DNA of 64,000 nt from Gigaspora rosea (Eukaryota > Glomeromycota > Glomeromycetes > Diversisporales > Gigasporaceae): assembly GCA_003550325.1 (NCBI GenBank), contig QKWP01000345.1, positions 1 through 64,000 of the forward strand, given 5' to 3'. Each line of letters begins with the position of its first letter. Position 1 is the first letter of the stretch. Below are positions 12,201-25,371 of this stretch, one piece after another. The notes below the pieces were generated by a model. That model saw nothing but the letters and a program-made list of their open reading frames with translations. It was not told the origin of the DNA and did not search any database. The translations under genes were made by a program, and so were the position numbers.

Positions 12201-13285
12201 GGATGCGACATTTAATGACTACACTAACTTCAAAAGCCAATAACTTTTGATATAAAAGAGATATTTAAAAAAAGAAAGCCACTGATTTGAATTGGCTACA
12301 ACTTGTTGTCTTTATTTTTTAAAAGTTTATAATAACTTTTTATTAAGATATATAGCTTTAAAAATTTATTATTTTTATATGATAACATATAAAAAAGTCA
12401 AAAACGGGACACATTAAAATAAACATCCAAACAAATTTCTTTAAATTTATATAATAAAAGTTTAAAATTTTTTTAACCAATCAAAATACAAACATTTAAC
12501 CAATCAAAATTAAGCAATTGTAAAAATATAAAAAATCAAGGGTTTTAATTGAATTAAAAGTTTAATTTTTAATTTTTAAAATGGGGCAAATGTAGTCGTG
12601 CACTAAAAAAGACATAATATACATAAAGTATGTTTGCAGATCTTGAAGTCAAAAGTGTAGTTTAAAAAAATTATCGATGTAATTACATAAAAAAAATCAG
12701 ACAAATAATTTCTCAATGTTCTACAACTGTGAAAACTGTCTTTTCGAAGGCACGTACTGTATATTGAAGTAGCACACTAAGTCTTTTTGTTTTTTAAATT
12801 ATTTCAATGTGCAAAAAATTTGAAAAAGTGCTACGTAGAAGCTTTTTTAAAACCTGTGAATGACAAGTATTGATAAGACATAATTCCTCCTGCATTAGAA
12901 TGATTATTTTGCTTGTTATACACTGGAAAAAATCTCTTTATCCGTATACCTTGGAAAATCTCCTGCTGAACGACAAATGCGATCGATTCAAGATGTTCAC
13001 AAAATTTTTATATACAGTTTAGTGTACAATTACAGTTAATAACAATTTATTGTATTTCTACATTTGAATATGATTAATGTTTTTCGGTTTAAATTACACC
13101 AAAAAATTGAATGTTTAAAGTCTATAATTTTATCTCATAGCAAAATGACAATTAATTGCAACTATTCTGTCATTAATTTGACTCAATTATTTTTAGAATA
13201 ATTTTAAATAATCGTAATTTTCTACTGTATATATAAAATAAATTTAATCGCAATCAATTATTCGTAGACTTGGATGCTAAATATA

Positions 13286-13608
13286 TGGGGTGTTCCCTTT
13301 TAAAAGGGCCCATTTTTACATTTTTTTGAAAAATGAGTTTTCGTTAGATTCATATAAATTTTGACATGATTGACATTTTTAAATTATAAATGAAAGTCGA
13401 TTTGCATAATAAAAAATAGAGATAATGTAAAAGAAATATTACACGAAGTTGTCCAAGACCAAGCACATCACGAGATTACCCGATAGTCACCTGTTACATT
13501 TAACCAATTAAAATCGTGAAATTTGATTAATCCCGGATCAGTCCGAAAATCAAAACAAACAAAATAAAATATATGTAAAAATGGGCCCTTTTAAAAGGGA
13601 ACACCCCA
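13286..13608. mobile_element. MITE family A, copy 1 (323 bp)
   Basis: Perfect inverted ends of at least 36 bp start TGGGGTGTTCCCTTTTAAAA. TA on both sides (13284-13285, 13609-13610) is the likely target duplication. The interior is clearly homologous to 46773-47114. Non-coding. Confidence 0.85.
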
Positions 13609-14756
13609 TATAATGTGTGGCAGGTTGTGGCGCAGCAAAAATTCCTTAAAGTTGTTTATGTTAGGATTAGGGTCAGAGTTAGATGTTGAGAGATATTTAT
13701 TTAATAAAGCAAAATTGCAACAAAAAAGCGGTTTCATATGCTTAATTTTGAAATTTTCTTTATCGTGTTACGTTACACCTGATCTTGAAATATGATTCGT
13801 AGTTTGTGAAATCTGCGCCACAAACCTGGCAAATCGCAGCTGTTTTCATACATTCTGGGAAAGCTGAAATATTTTCCAATGAGTGAATCGTTAAGTAAGC
13901 TACCGACACCGGCCGACATCAAAAAAACTTATTGATTCGGTTATTGACAATTTTTCAAGCGTAAACTAACAGCCACAATTTGTATTACGATTTCAGTATA
14001 ACATGTCACAAAACTATTTTGGATTGGCTAAAAACATTTCGCCAAATAAATTTCTGAGATGTCTTGGCAATTTCCGAAATAGTTTCTATGATATGTATGA
14101 TTAAGCCATCAATCTTGACTTGAAACTTTTACTATTAATAGGCCTTTAAACACGAACACAAAATTTCGAATACAGATATAAAATTGGGTGATCGGGGTAA
14201 TTTTAGCGATTGGAATTAATTTAATTACTATAATTATTATATTCATAATATATCAACACTTTATAATAAGAATCCATTTTATTAAGTGTAGAAAACTTGA
14301 TACATTATTTTTATTGCAATTATAAAATTTTAGATGTATCATGTTTGATCAACTGACACTACTGCACTAGTGACACTAAATTAAATGTAAAAGCCATTTT
14401 ATTGAAATTATTTGATGACAAAATTTAATTATACTTTAGAACATATAGTATGGATGTAGGGAAATTTGTCATGGTGACGTTCAGGAATCGTACTAGAATT
14501 CCATAATGACATTTTAAAGATCATCTGTAGTCATACCTGCCAAGAACATCCAATAAACAAAACACTAAAGAAGGTAATATCTTTAAATGTTGTACAACTT
14601 ATAACAATAAAAGAATGCCAGTATTTACTGCATAGGGGCAATTATTCGGATAATTTTGAAAAAAAATATAAAATGTGCTCCTAAGTACGACGTATGTACT
14701 TAAGACTGAATAGTCTTGACTTCTATCATTAATTATTTTTTTTTAGTTTTGTAAAT

Positions 14757-16625
14757 ATGTATACGCAAGCTTTCAGAGGGTTTCTCCATCGGTCCGAAGT
14801 GAGGACCATTACAATAATTCGAATAATTTTTATGTGTATTTTATATGCTTTAGTATTTGCATACATGACTTGGAAGCTATTGGAGCTAAGTAAATTGGAT
14901 AAAACGTTAATTTATAAACAAACAAGATATCCCAGCATTCCAGCACCAAGTAAAAAAAAAATTATTTAGCTTTTCTTTTTTTTTTTTTTTAAAAAAAAAA
15001 AAAATTTAATTCAAAAATTATACAGTATATTCTAATTCTTTTACTTTATACCAATAGACGTATATATTATTTCTTATATCAACTTTACTTTAGACTGTAG
15101 TTATGCTTATGGAGGTAAATGCTAAATACTTTCAAACCTTTTTTACACTTTAATTTAATTAATCTCTGTTTCACTTTCCTTAAGGATATATATATAGTGA
15201 AAGTACTTTGGATTGCACTCAAAAAATAAAGAAATCATATAATGCGACATCATCATTTCCTTTTATAGCTACTTTCAGATCAAATTTAACTTTATCGAGT
15301 CAAGTAGATGATAATGCACCTAGTTTTGATTTTCACATAAACCAAACGGGGTCATTGAATATGACTTATATTTCTTTTAATATAAATCTTACAAACCAAA
15401 TCCAAACAAACCTAACACACTCCACTATATTTCAGATCTATGATCCAGGTAGGTTAATAAATTTGCATTAACATTCCATAATTTATATGTCAATTGTTCT
15501 ACTAAAGTAATATTAATATATATATATATATATATTCTTTTTGTAGAAACGGATGCAATAAGAAACAACCAAAAGTTATTAAACTCGTTGACTAAATCAT
15601 CACAGAATATAATAGCCGATAATGAATTCGCAAATACCTATATAATTGGGCCAGGGAACGTATGTAAAACTTAATTTATGCCGGGGTCAATTTTGTTTAT
15701 ATCTTTACGTAATAATATAATTTTCTAATTGTAAATCATTAAATATTTTGTATTATGCAGATATTTTCTTTAAAATACACTAAACAAATCCGTGAAGTAC
15801 TTATTAATATACCAAGAAATTTATTCGCTGTGAGTCCTGAATACGAACGAATACCATATATTAATTCAAATTTAGGTAAATATTAAATATGATGAAAAGT
15901 AACTTATTCATACTTTGAATCTAATCTTTTTTTTTTGTTATTTATTTATTTATTTATTTAGCAACCCTCTCTGTACCATCTCTAGGAAATAACTCCGTTT
16001 TTTCAGTAGGTTGCGCGTCAAATATGGTTGAAACTGAAGAAGAAAAATTGTAATACATATTATGAGATCAATTTATTATTATTAAAGTTCTTATATTCAA
16101 ATTTATCATTAATCAATTTTTTATATTCAAATACTCTCATCCAGAATTTTAACTTTTTTTGATGTTTTCGGTTTTGTTGGTGGCTTATTTACACTGGCCG
16201 CTTCAATCAATATATTCCTATTTGGTGGGTTATTGCATTCGAACCTTTTCTTATATAACTGATAACAAGATTAAATGTTTAAAAAAAAACCCCCCTCTTA
16301 AATAGGTGAAACTATTAGAAGTCCATGGGGAATTGTACAATCACTTTCCTGCTGTGGAATCAAAAAAAGAGTCCAAAACGTCCTCTATGAGCATCTGAAA
16401 GAGCAGATTCCATTTGCTGATGAAGGCATACATTTAGAACATCCTCCTGAAAGAATTGAAGATAGAATAAATGCAATCGAACAGCGGCATAAAGCTTTAG
16501 AATTTCTTCTTCAAGATTATGTTATTAATGTTAATATTCTTTACGATAAAGATATTGACAATAGATTCTATAAACATTCAAAAATTAAAACTAATAAATT
16601 ATTAAAAGAAGAAGGATTAGAATAA
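14757..16625 (+). CDS. Two-pass membrane protein with glycosylated ectodomain, 409 aa, 8 exons
   Basis: I do not recognise a named family. Exons read as 14757-14949, 15058-15114, 15185-15448, 15547-15659, 15761-15875, 15962-16049, 16145-16224 and 16306-16625. All introns are short GT-AG introns and all phases join, giving 409 residues. Residues about 15-42 form one hydrophobic span near the N-terminus and 277-303 a second. Between them lies a roughly 230-residue region with at least seven N-x-T/S sequons (NFT, NAT, NLT, NQT, NMT, NLT twice) and a few cysteines, so it is probably lumenal or extracellular. The C-terminal 105 residues are charged, start with a CC motif and contain a likely helical stretch around RIEDRINAIEQRHKALEF. 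Role inferred only as a plasma-membrane or endomembrane protein. The start is the first ATG before the first span. No lesion seen. Confidence 0.8.
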
Positions 16626-17312
16626 ACAAAATCAACAGAAATTCTATAATATTTTTACTACATACGTATACGGTTCCAATTACAGCTATTTTCATGAATT
16701 CTGTGCCACCTTAAAAAAATTGTCAAAGTCAATTCGGCCAAAATCGATAAGCTATTTATCTCGGTCTTTCGCAGCATATAAATTCATAATATATATATCG
16801 TTACAAATCAATTCTAAGATTTTGAATTTATCAAATATAATACTTTCAATATATATTCATTGGGAGAAAACTTGTCAGTTAGAGTAATTGCTAAACACTT
16901 GGGTGTTAACAGGCTTTTGTGGGTCGAGTTCTCAAACAATTTCAAAAATATTGCTGTGTTGAAGAATTATCATCACTTTAAATAAATATTATACAGTAAA
17001 AACTTTACTTTGAACTTTATTATAATTATTAAGACATCATTGGCAAATATTAATAAAATCTTGACCTCTTATTTCAATTTGTATTGCATTTTTTTTTTTT
17101 TTTAAGCCAGTTGACGAACTCCTGATCGTATTTAACTTTTTTTTTTTTTATTAGTACCTACTCGTATATAATAATATGGGGAGTTTCGTTTTAAGAAGAC
17201 AAAATTTCAAAAAATTTTGTATTTGATTTTTGAATGCATATATATCAATAAACAAATTTGCTATACTATAAGTTGCTAAAGCTAATTACATTCTCAAATA
17301 TTACAAATATGA

Positions 17313-17582
17313 GGGACCGTTAAAGCCAGGTACCTTTATATGTTTTTTACTATTTAATTAAAATTAGGGTAAGGGTTAGTTAGGAGTTAGGTTAGAGATG
17401 TCTTATAGGTAAAATTGCCCTCCCGACATTTTTTATTAATGCCGAGACAGGTTTAGACACTCGTTTCTTGTATTTTTGGTGGGTTTGTCTCGTCGGGTCG
17501 GGCTGATCCGTGACGATCAAAATTTACAATTTGATTGGCTGCTAGTCACGTGATCTTACCTTGTTTTAACGGATCCCCCATT
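17313..17582. mobile_element. TIR element related to 11876-12200
   Basis: Left end AGGGACCGTTAAAGCCAGGT and right end TTTTAACGGATCCCCC are imperfect inverted repeats. The interior shares GTCGGGCTGATCCG and GATTGGC with 11876-12200. Flanking DNA 16630-17312 and 17583-18600 holds no supportable gene. Confidence 0.55.
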
Positions 17583-18619
17583 TGGTTATTAATAATCTTA
17601 TCCTAAAATCTATGCCATACCGGTACCATATTGATCTGCTGTAATTCCTATACTATACAACAGATCAGTATAATATAGATAATTAGAATTAAATAGCACA
17701 GATCTGATCAAATTTAATAATTTAGTTTTTTAAGGTAATCAAAACATGATGAAGATTATACATTTTGATACAATCCTACCCATTTGTATAGAATCTTATA
17801 CAAACAAACCAATTTCGATCCATTTTTTAAAAATGATAAATACAAATTACTATCGTAGTTAAGCCAAAAAATGGTTTATAATGATTTTATTAACTGACTA
17901 CTTAGTGAATATCATCTATCTTGAAACAAGATTTTCTCCTATAGTCATGAGACATAATTTCTGTAATTAGAAATGCATTATTTTACATGATGAAAATAAT
18001 TGGTAAAATGTACAAGGTAATCGTGGCAGACGATAATTTTATTAGAAGGGTGGTTATTTATATATTAGAGCTTTTCACATACTTGAATCTTGTTTTGATA
18101 CGACTAACAAAAATGTAATTTATTTACTGTACTGTAGTACATATAGCAATAAGATTTGATCATATTTGTCAAATTTGGTTAATTCTTTCCAAAATAAAAT
18201 AGAGCATATTAATTATGTATGTAAGTACTTTCAAAGTTCTTGATTCGATGTATCGATATACATTAAGCAAGCATAAAAAAATAATACAATTGCTAGTAAA
18301 TTTATTTGTAGCTCATAATATATTATCTTGAAACTGATATAAAACATAACTGATCAAATTTATTGAGAGTACATCAGCATAACCAGGCATCATTTTATAA
18401 TATTAGAGAAAATGACAAAGAATCTTAATGATCTCAAGAACCATAATTGGGGTTTAACAATTTTGAACTTGTCAGAATCGTCTTATTGAGACATTCATTT
18501 TTATAGTAAAATCATCAAAACGGACCAGCAAATAAAACCTTATTTACTATTAAATAGATGTATATAGCATGCATGCATGTGTATATACATGCAGTATACC
18601 ATGGCATAACTCATACAGG

Positions 18620-18870
18620 GAGGTCCAAAAAATTCTGGGTCGGGATACATCGGAAGGCATCGGAATCATGGTCGACCGGACTGGAATTTATTAATTTTGC
18701 CCTAAGATCATAAAAAATTTTACTAATAAACCATATCCATTCATTAAGTAAAAAATGCCCAGCTGATAATTTTGCTATAGAACCTGCTAAAAACTAGGCC
18801 TAAACGCGACCTAGATCCGACGCATCCGACCCGGAAATCTGGAGATAGCCCTGTAAAAATCGGCATGCAT
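18620..18870. repeat. GC-richer dispersed repeat with an empty Helitron site
   Basis: Contains CGCATCCGACCCGG and AATGCCCAGCTGATAA. The same repeat occurs inverted at about 59895-60003, where a Helitron end is attached. Here TTCA is followed directly by TTAAGTAAAA at about 18743-18752, so this copy is unoccupied. Confidence 0.7.
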
Positions 18871-18899
18871 GGTACAGTTTGCGCATCTCTAGTCAAACT

Positions 18900-19400
18900 G
18901 AGTAGACATTAGTGATACGGGACGACCCCTGCCCAACGGCTGGGTCGACGGGCAGGTCGACCCTCGGCCCACACCTTTGTGGGCCGGGCCGGTTGGTAAG
19001 AGAAGTGTTAGAATCAATTCTCTTCTAAAGCATATTTCAAGCTAGGAATTAAATAAAATCGGTAGTCATTTACAATAATGTAAGAGAATTGGCTTATTTA
19101 GGTAATAAACTGGCAAATAACGAATATATCTAAATATCAGAATGTTCAGAGGCATAGACAATCAGTCAACATAAAATATTAACATGCTGGAATTTTTCTC
19201 AAGGACAAAAAGAATAAAAATTAAATAACTAATAATTTAATATCGCTAGAATTCGACAAAAAGACTACCTGATGTCTTTTTGCACGTTTAATATAGATAA
19301 ATGTTGACTGATTCTGATCAGAAAAAATTACACTAGCAAAAGGTCGGCACGGTCGACCGGCCCGAGCTTTTTTGGGATCGGCCTCGGCCCATGATTTTTT
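18900..19400. repeat. GGGTCGAC / CGGCCC low-complexity islands
   Basis: Two GC-rich islands (about 18920-18990 and 19335-19395) share GGGTCGACC and CGGCCC words, in opposite orientation, around AT-rich DNA. The pair looks like the diverged ends of one element. The short ORFs here are not credible genes. Confidence 0.4.
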
Positions 19401-19839
19401 CATTGACCTGTATAACTAGTAGACATGATAAAAAAATCTTAATTTTAATTTTTTCTTATATTTATTGCATCCTAATGACATTATTCATTAGAGCTTTGCT
19501 ATTCATCAACTCAAAGTTGCCTGACAAAATGGTTTCATTAGTCATTATTAGTTATTATCATTATTTAGTAAAATATTATAAGAAACATTTGTTTACTAAT
19601 CTAATTGTAATTCAAGTTATTTCCAAAATATACCAAGGAAGTATCATTTATATATTTTTGCTTTACTTGTTGGTTGAATTTCCTTTAGCAGTTACACTTC
19701 CTTATGAGGTTTTGACTTCCTATATTAGTTATTAACCAACTTCAAAGTTTGCAAACAACCCACATACTAAGCAGTTTACTTACCTTGTAATGCAAAAAAA
19801 AAAACAAAGAAATTTTAACTTTCTATATTGGGTATAACT

Positions 19840-20160
19840 AGTCATTTGAACCAGATTGGGCTATAATCGATTAACTGATCTAAACCGAATAAATTTTGGG
19901 TAACTGGTTAAGTAAATGCTTAATTGGTTAACCTGTACAACCAGTTAAGAATCAGTTAACAAAATGTAAATGATATCGTAAAAGAGCAAAGGTCCTGAAA
20001 AGCTCTGAAAAGAAAATAAATGAACATAGTAGACAAGAGTAAAGGTCTGAGAATTCTCAAAAGTAAATGTGAAGTAATCTTATTCGGTTGAATCAGTTGA
20101 TACTTAATATTTCAGTTTGGTTAACCGATTAAGGAAAATTTTCTCAGTTCAAATCACTAG
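19840..20160. repeat. AACTGGTTAA-rich low-complexity region
   Basis: GGTTAA, CCAGTTAA and CCGATTAA words recur on both strands, giving local palindromes. No gene. Confidence 0.5.
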
Positions 20161-20565
20161 GCATAACACCAGATCAAAACTATTATAAAATATAGATCAA
20201 TGCATTTTATAATAGAAAATAAACAATTTATCCTATTTCAATAAAAAATAATTATTTAACTGCATACATAAGCTATAATTTTAGACAATAAGATGATATT
20301 TTTAAAACATTTCAAATTTTTACTAACACAATTAAGATTGTAAATATAGAGCATTACATTTTCTAATAGAAAAACAATTCTGCTTGTTTCAATTAAAAAT
20401 AATTATTTCTATTAATGGGTATACATTAGTTAAGTATTAAGAAGAAGTTCTAGTAAATTTAAATAGATATATTTAGTACATACAAACTAAAAAGTGGGTC
20501 TTTTGTTAAAAGAATTAGAAAAAAAAATAATTTATATCTCTTGTAAATAGAAAAGTCTTTTAATA

Positions 20566-22749
20566 TTAATCTAAGAATTTGTTATCCACAACTTGAAGCT
20601 TTAAAACTGTTACACCATGAGATGGAACTTGTGAGGTATAACTAAAGGTTTTATAAAAATCATAATTTAAAATTAATAAAATTTCTCATAAATAAAATAT
20701 TAAAAGTTAATAATAAGCAACAAACCTATCTGTAAAATTCCCTTTAAATGGATCATCATCCCAAAGGTCTGTAACTGCAATTGTACCATTTAAGCCACAA
20801 TGAGTTTCAAAGTTTAATGTAATATCGTACGGTATTATTAAACGATTGAACAAAACTATTATAATAAAACAAATTAAGATGAATTATCCTCCAGATATTA
20901 TAATAAAGGTGACTAAAACTTTTAGAAACATATACCTGCAACGTAACCATCACTAAGTGGACCAGTCCAAATTTCATAAATATCATCAACAAAATCAACG
21001 ATTTTTACCGATTGTCCAAGAGGATCTTGCTATTTATAATATTATATTGAGATAATTTATAATGAAAAAAAAAACATATACAATTAAAAAGACTAAATTA
21101 CATTAACAGCTATTATTTTTTCATTTAATGCTACTGCCAATGTATTCTTTGGTGGATTTCTGAGCTGTTAATATCCAAGGCATTGTTTAATTTCAGTATT
21201 TAAAATCATAAAATCAATTACTACATACGATAAATTATAAAATAAATTTACATCAAATCCAAGTAATAAAGGAGCTTTCAAGGCAGCCCATAAAGAGAAA
21301 TGACTTTTTTGTTCATCAAAAGTAAGACCAGCATTACCAATTTCAAGCATATCAGGATCATTCCAGCCTCCTGGGCTTGAAAAAGTTGAAATATTTCGTT
21401 GTTTATCTAGAGTAAATAAAATTGATTCCCAAGAATGATAAATATCAACAGTCGTTCTCCAACTATAAAATATTATTTTATTGAATTAAAAGATTAATAT
21501 GAACTGTAATGTTGTATATAGTATTAAAGAGACAAATAAATACCTATTGCCAACTTCTTTTCCCCAAATATGAGGGTCAAATTCCCTAAATAATAGATAA
21601 TGTGAAAGTTTAAATTTTATACAAAAATCATAGATTTGTCACAGAATTTTTAAATTCTTTACCCCCAATTACATATACTATAATAAATTGGTCTATTTGT
21701 AGCTACAAAAAAGAATTTAATTGTTTTAAATGCTATGCAATTTTGCTATTCACGTTATCAGAAACATATAATGTTACCCTTGAGTGCATCTCGCATTTTC
21801 TATATAAATAATTAATTAATATTAATTAATAAAAATAATTTGACAACATATCACAATATGGCATGCCTTACCGAATAGCGAATTATTGGATCAATATTAT
21901 TATTATGACAATTATCATACTTTAAATAATCAACTCCCCAATCTGCAAATGTTTGTGCATCTAATTCCTCGAAACCTATGATAAAATACTATTAAATAAA
22001 TATAAATTTCTAATTAAGAGTAAATATATATTCCTACCAAGAGATCCAGGGCGGTTGGCGCAGTCAGCTGTTCCAGCATCACCATAAATTCCAAATAATA
22101 ATCCTTTATTATGCACATAATTTGCAAGATCTTAAAATAGAAAATTAATAATAATATCAATAACATCGTGATGAAAAAAAAAATTTTTTTATAGAATTTA
22201 CATAAAATTAAGTTGATTACCTTTTATTCCTTTGGGAAATCTTGAGCACAGGATAATTTAATGAAATGAAATAAACGCAATGATTTTATGGTTAAAATAA
22301 TATATAGTACTTACGCTTTTGGATCAGGAATGAGTCTATTAGTTTTTTTATCTCTTGTTTTATTTTGCCAACAATAATCTATAGGATTCACAGTAAACAT
22401 ATATTAAAATCGATAGCATTATTTTTTAGGTAATATCCATCTTATTATTAATTTAATGATCTCACCAAGATTCAAATAAGTATAGCCAGCATTGCGAAAA
22501 CCATATTTAATCATGGCATCAGCAATGCTTTTTATTAAGGTTTCATTAATAGAGCAATTAAACTTTAAATTTTTGAAAATTGTTTAGATATCTTGATAAT
22601 GTGTTTGCTAATACATAATTATAAGATCAGAAGATATTTACATGATTATAACTATTCCATCCCATGGGTGGTGTTTTACCAAGGCCATTGTCCAAGCATG
22701 AAACGATCGTAGCGAAAATTATAATAAAAAGTGATATAAACATTCTCAT
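20566..22749 (-). CDS. Secreted GH27 alpha-galactosidase, 387 aa, 14 exons
   Basis: Predicted glycoside hydrolase family 27 enzyme releasing terminal alpha-galactose. Exons, in gene order: 22642-22749, 22466-22562, 22315-22378, 22221-22240, 22038-22130, 21872-21975, 21778-21799, 21663-21702, 21544-21585, 21252-21462, 21102-21164, 20936-21029, 20726-20855, 20566-20641. All introns are GT-AG and all phases join. Residues 1-19 form a signal peptide, followed by [22 protein letters not shown] carries the nucleophile Asp148, and SWRTTVDI the acid/base Asp203. [11 protein letters not shown] and VNQDPLG are further family signatures, and a C-terminal beta domain follows. Odd point: the usual substrate-binding DDCW is D69-Y70-C-W here, so the second Asp (human GLA Asp93) is Tyr. 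Length and reading frame are otherwise normal. Family call is very secure; activity and specificity are uncertain because of Y70. Confidence 0.93.
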
Positions 22750-22919
22750 TATAATAAACTCAGAAATAAATAGATATAAGGGTCTTTATATATTTTCAAT
22801 TAATTATGCGACTAATGTGAGATATCTCTACGTACAAATATATATATATATGTGATTTTTGAATTCTGCTTTATATATTAATCTTGATAACTCTGCAATA
22901 GATACTACTTATGCCATAT

Positions 22920-23275
22920 TTTAATCATTTTTCGATATTATTTAATTTGTCAATTCATTTTATTTAGCGAATTTTTAGTGGCCAATCCAAACTTTTGTCG
23001 ATCTCAAAAAACGAATTTTTTTATTAATCATTTAAACTATTTTCGATATTATTTTATTTGTCAATTCATGTTATTTATTATATACAGTCTGGCGAATTTA
23101 CAAATCCAAACTATTGTCGATCTCCAAAAAAACGACTTTTTGATAGATTATTTAAATCATTTTTCAATATTATTTTATTTGTCAATTCATTTTATTTATT
23201 ATGTATGGCGAATTTTTAGTTGAAACTTTTGTCGATCTCAAAAAAAAAAACAACTTTTAGATTGATCATTTAAAG
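22920..23275. repeat. Three-copy tandem repeat, about 125-bp unit
   Basis: TATTTGTCAATTCAT, GCGAATTT and TGTCGATCTC occur in the same order three times. It begins just upstream of the GH27 start. Non-coding, with stops in every frame. Confidence 0.75.
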
Positions 23276-23279
23276 TTGA

Positions 23280-25310
23280 CAAGTTGATTAATACAGTGAA
23301 TCCTTCAAAATAGTCAGGATGGCCAGTGACGTGACTCTAGAGCGGACTCTTTGAGGAAATCTTTACCCGGGTATTATTAGTTTATCCGGTTATCCGGGTA
23401 AATTATTATAGCAATATAGTAATAATTTCTACCTGGGTCCAACCCCTACGTAAATCATTCCACCGGTCAGGTAATACTATATATATACATACGAAATATA
23501 AAATCTACATAGATCTACAACTTTACATAAATATTATACGTATAATATATTATTTAATATAAAATTTATGTAAACATATAATATATACAAATAATTTTAT
23601 CTCTTAATATGTAGGGTAAATTTTAAATTTAAAAAAGTTTTTTAAATATAGTTTATCCCCAAAATTATTCCTAAAAAATTAACATTTTTCAAAGAAAATT
23701 GGTTAAGTTTGGTTTTAAAATTATTATATTTATATATACTACAGCCTTCAAAAATTACAAAATCATACGGGCTTTTTTTCGGACCCTAAGCCGAATGTAT
23801 TTAAAATTGAATGATAATCGTTTTTTGAAAATTTACTTTTAATAGAAATATCTTTATATTTTAATGTTTCACTAAGGCGATTCAAATAATAATAAAATAA
23901 TAATTGCTAAGTTATATGATTTTTTAAAAGTAATCATTCAAAAAGCACGATTTACAAGTTTTTACGGATCACACTCATATGTAATAGCATCAAATGCAAT
24001 ACATACTATATGAGTGTTGCCAAGTGAAAAAGGCCATTCGGATTTTCGAGCATATCAAAATCTAATATATTTGAAAGTCCGAACGGCCGGCAGCATCATA
24101 TGACTATACCAACATACTAAAGTCTATGTAAACTTTATAAACAGTTCACGCAACTAGTTAAAATCGGTTTATGTAGTTAACTGCCAGTTTGGATATAGCG
24201 TTTAACATTCCGAAATTGAGCGAACTTCATAGCGATTCATATTCTAACTTTTTCTTTTGTTTATTGATTTTACATTTAACGTGATCATGTAGCCATAACA
24301 GATGCGCAACTGCAGTGAGTTATGCGAAATATAATTAATTTTTGTGTATTATATTATAATAGGATAGAATTTAGTGTAGATCGTTCTATAGCAAATTAGT
24401 GTAAGTCCGATCGCCTATTGTCCCACCTTATTACTAATTTTATCCTTCGTCCCTTTCTTATTTTGTTTCTCCATACTTACCCTACGTTATTACCATATAT
24501 AGATCTTTTTTATTACTATCTATAATTGTCCCGATTTCCATATATGTACTGTACTTCTATAGATATGTTCAATTACTATACCCGAACTTCATATTAATTA
24601 ATTGGAATTAACGTTAGTTATTATCTATTATATTAAAGCACAAATGTCCGTCCGGTTTACCGAAATGTATATAATTTGCCGATCATTATAATACCATACT
24701 TGTGATTATCTTATTGGAGTTAGTGCTCGTACCAGGATAACTCTTTATCCGAAAAGTTGACAAAATCTAATAACCGGATCCTAATTCAAGTAAAAGGATA
24801 ACGGTTATATCCGGATAAGATATTTATATTATAATGCATCAATCAAATAAAGTAATTCTATATTGTTAAAATAAAAAAATGATTTATGCATGAGGTTTGT
24901 ACTTTGTACATTCTATACTAACTTACGTATTCGACAGGTGTCATTAATAGTGGCCAGACAAAGAGATCTAGGCGTATTTCGGAAATAAATAAGAGTTTAA
25001 AAATCTTATTTGTGTATCAAAATTTTGAAATCGGAAAATGAAATGGGGTGTTTAGAGACTCCCATTTGACGAATAAGTAAAATTTTTTTTATTATGCAGA
25101 TCAACAAACTATTTAACAATATTTAATTTTGCTCGATCCGTTTTCCCAAAATAGTTAAGCTGTGTAATGTGGTGTAATGTGGTGTAATTAGCCTTTGCTA
25201 TATACGGTTGGTGGTTCTTCTGCTTACGGTAATTTGTGATATTCTTGTGCATTTGATCATCAAAATAATTTCCTCGCAATATTCAAAAAAGGAAATTTGC
25301 TTTTTTACGT
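23280..25310. other. Intergenic DNA without recognised gene
   Basis: Contains short ATCCGG/CCGGGTA word clusters near 23370-23420 and 24720-24830. No ORF, RNA gene or element end was found. Confidence 0.5.
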
Positions 25311-25318
25311 TTTTTATA

Positions 25319-25371
25319 CTAGATCTAGATCTAGATCTAGATCTAGATCTAGATACAGATATAGATATAGT
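25319..25371. repeat. AGATCT hexamer microsatellite
   Basis: Six or so perfect CTAGAT/AGATCT units decaying into AGATAT. The apparent Leu-Asp repeat ORF across it is an artefact of this repeat. Confidence 0.9.

Noticed and set aside
13613..13795. 60-codon ORF
   Set aside because: Starts at the edge of a MITE, no homology or exon partners recognised.
19221..19735. Overlapping 60- and 114-codon ORFs on opposite strands
   Set aside because: Low-complexity AT-rich sequence and a GC repeat island; no domain seen.
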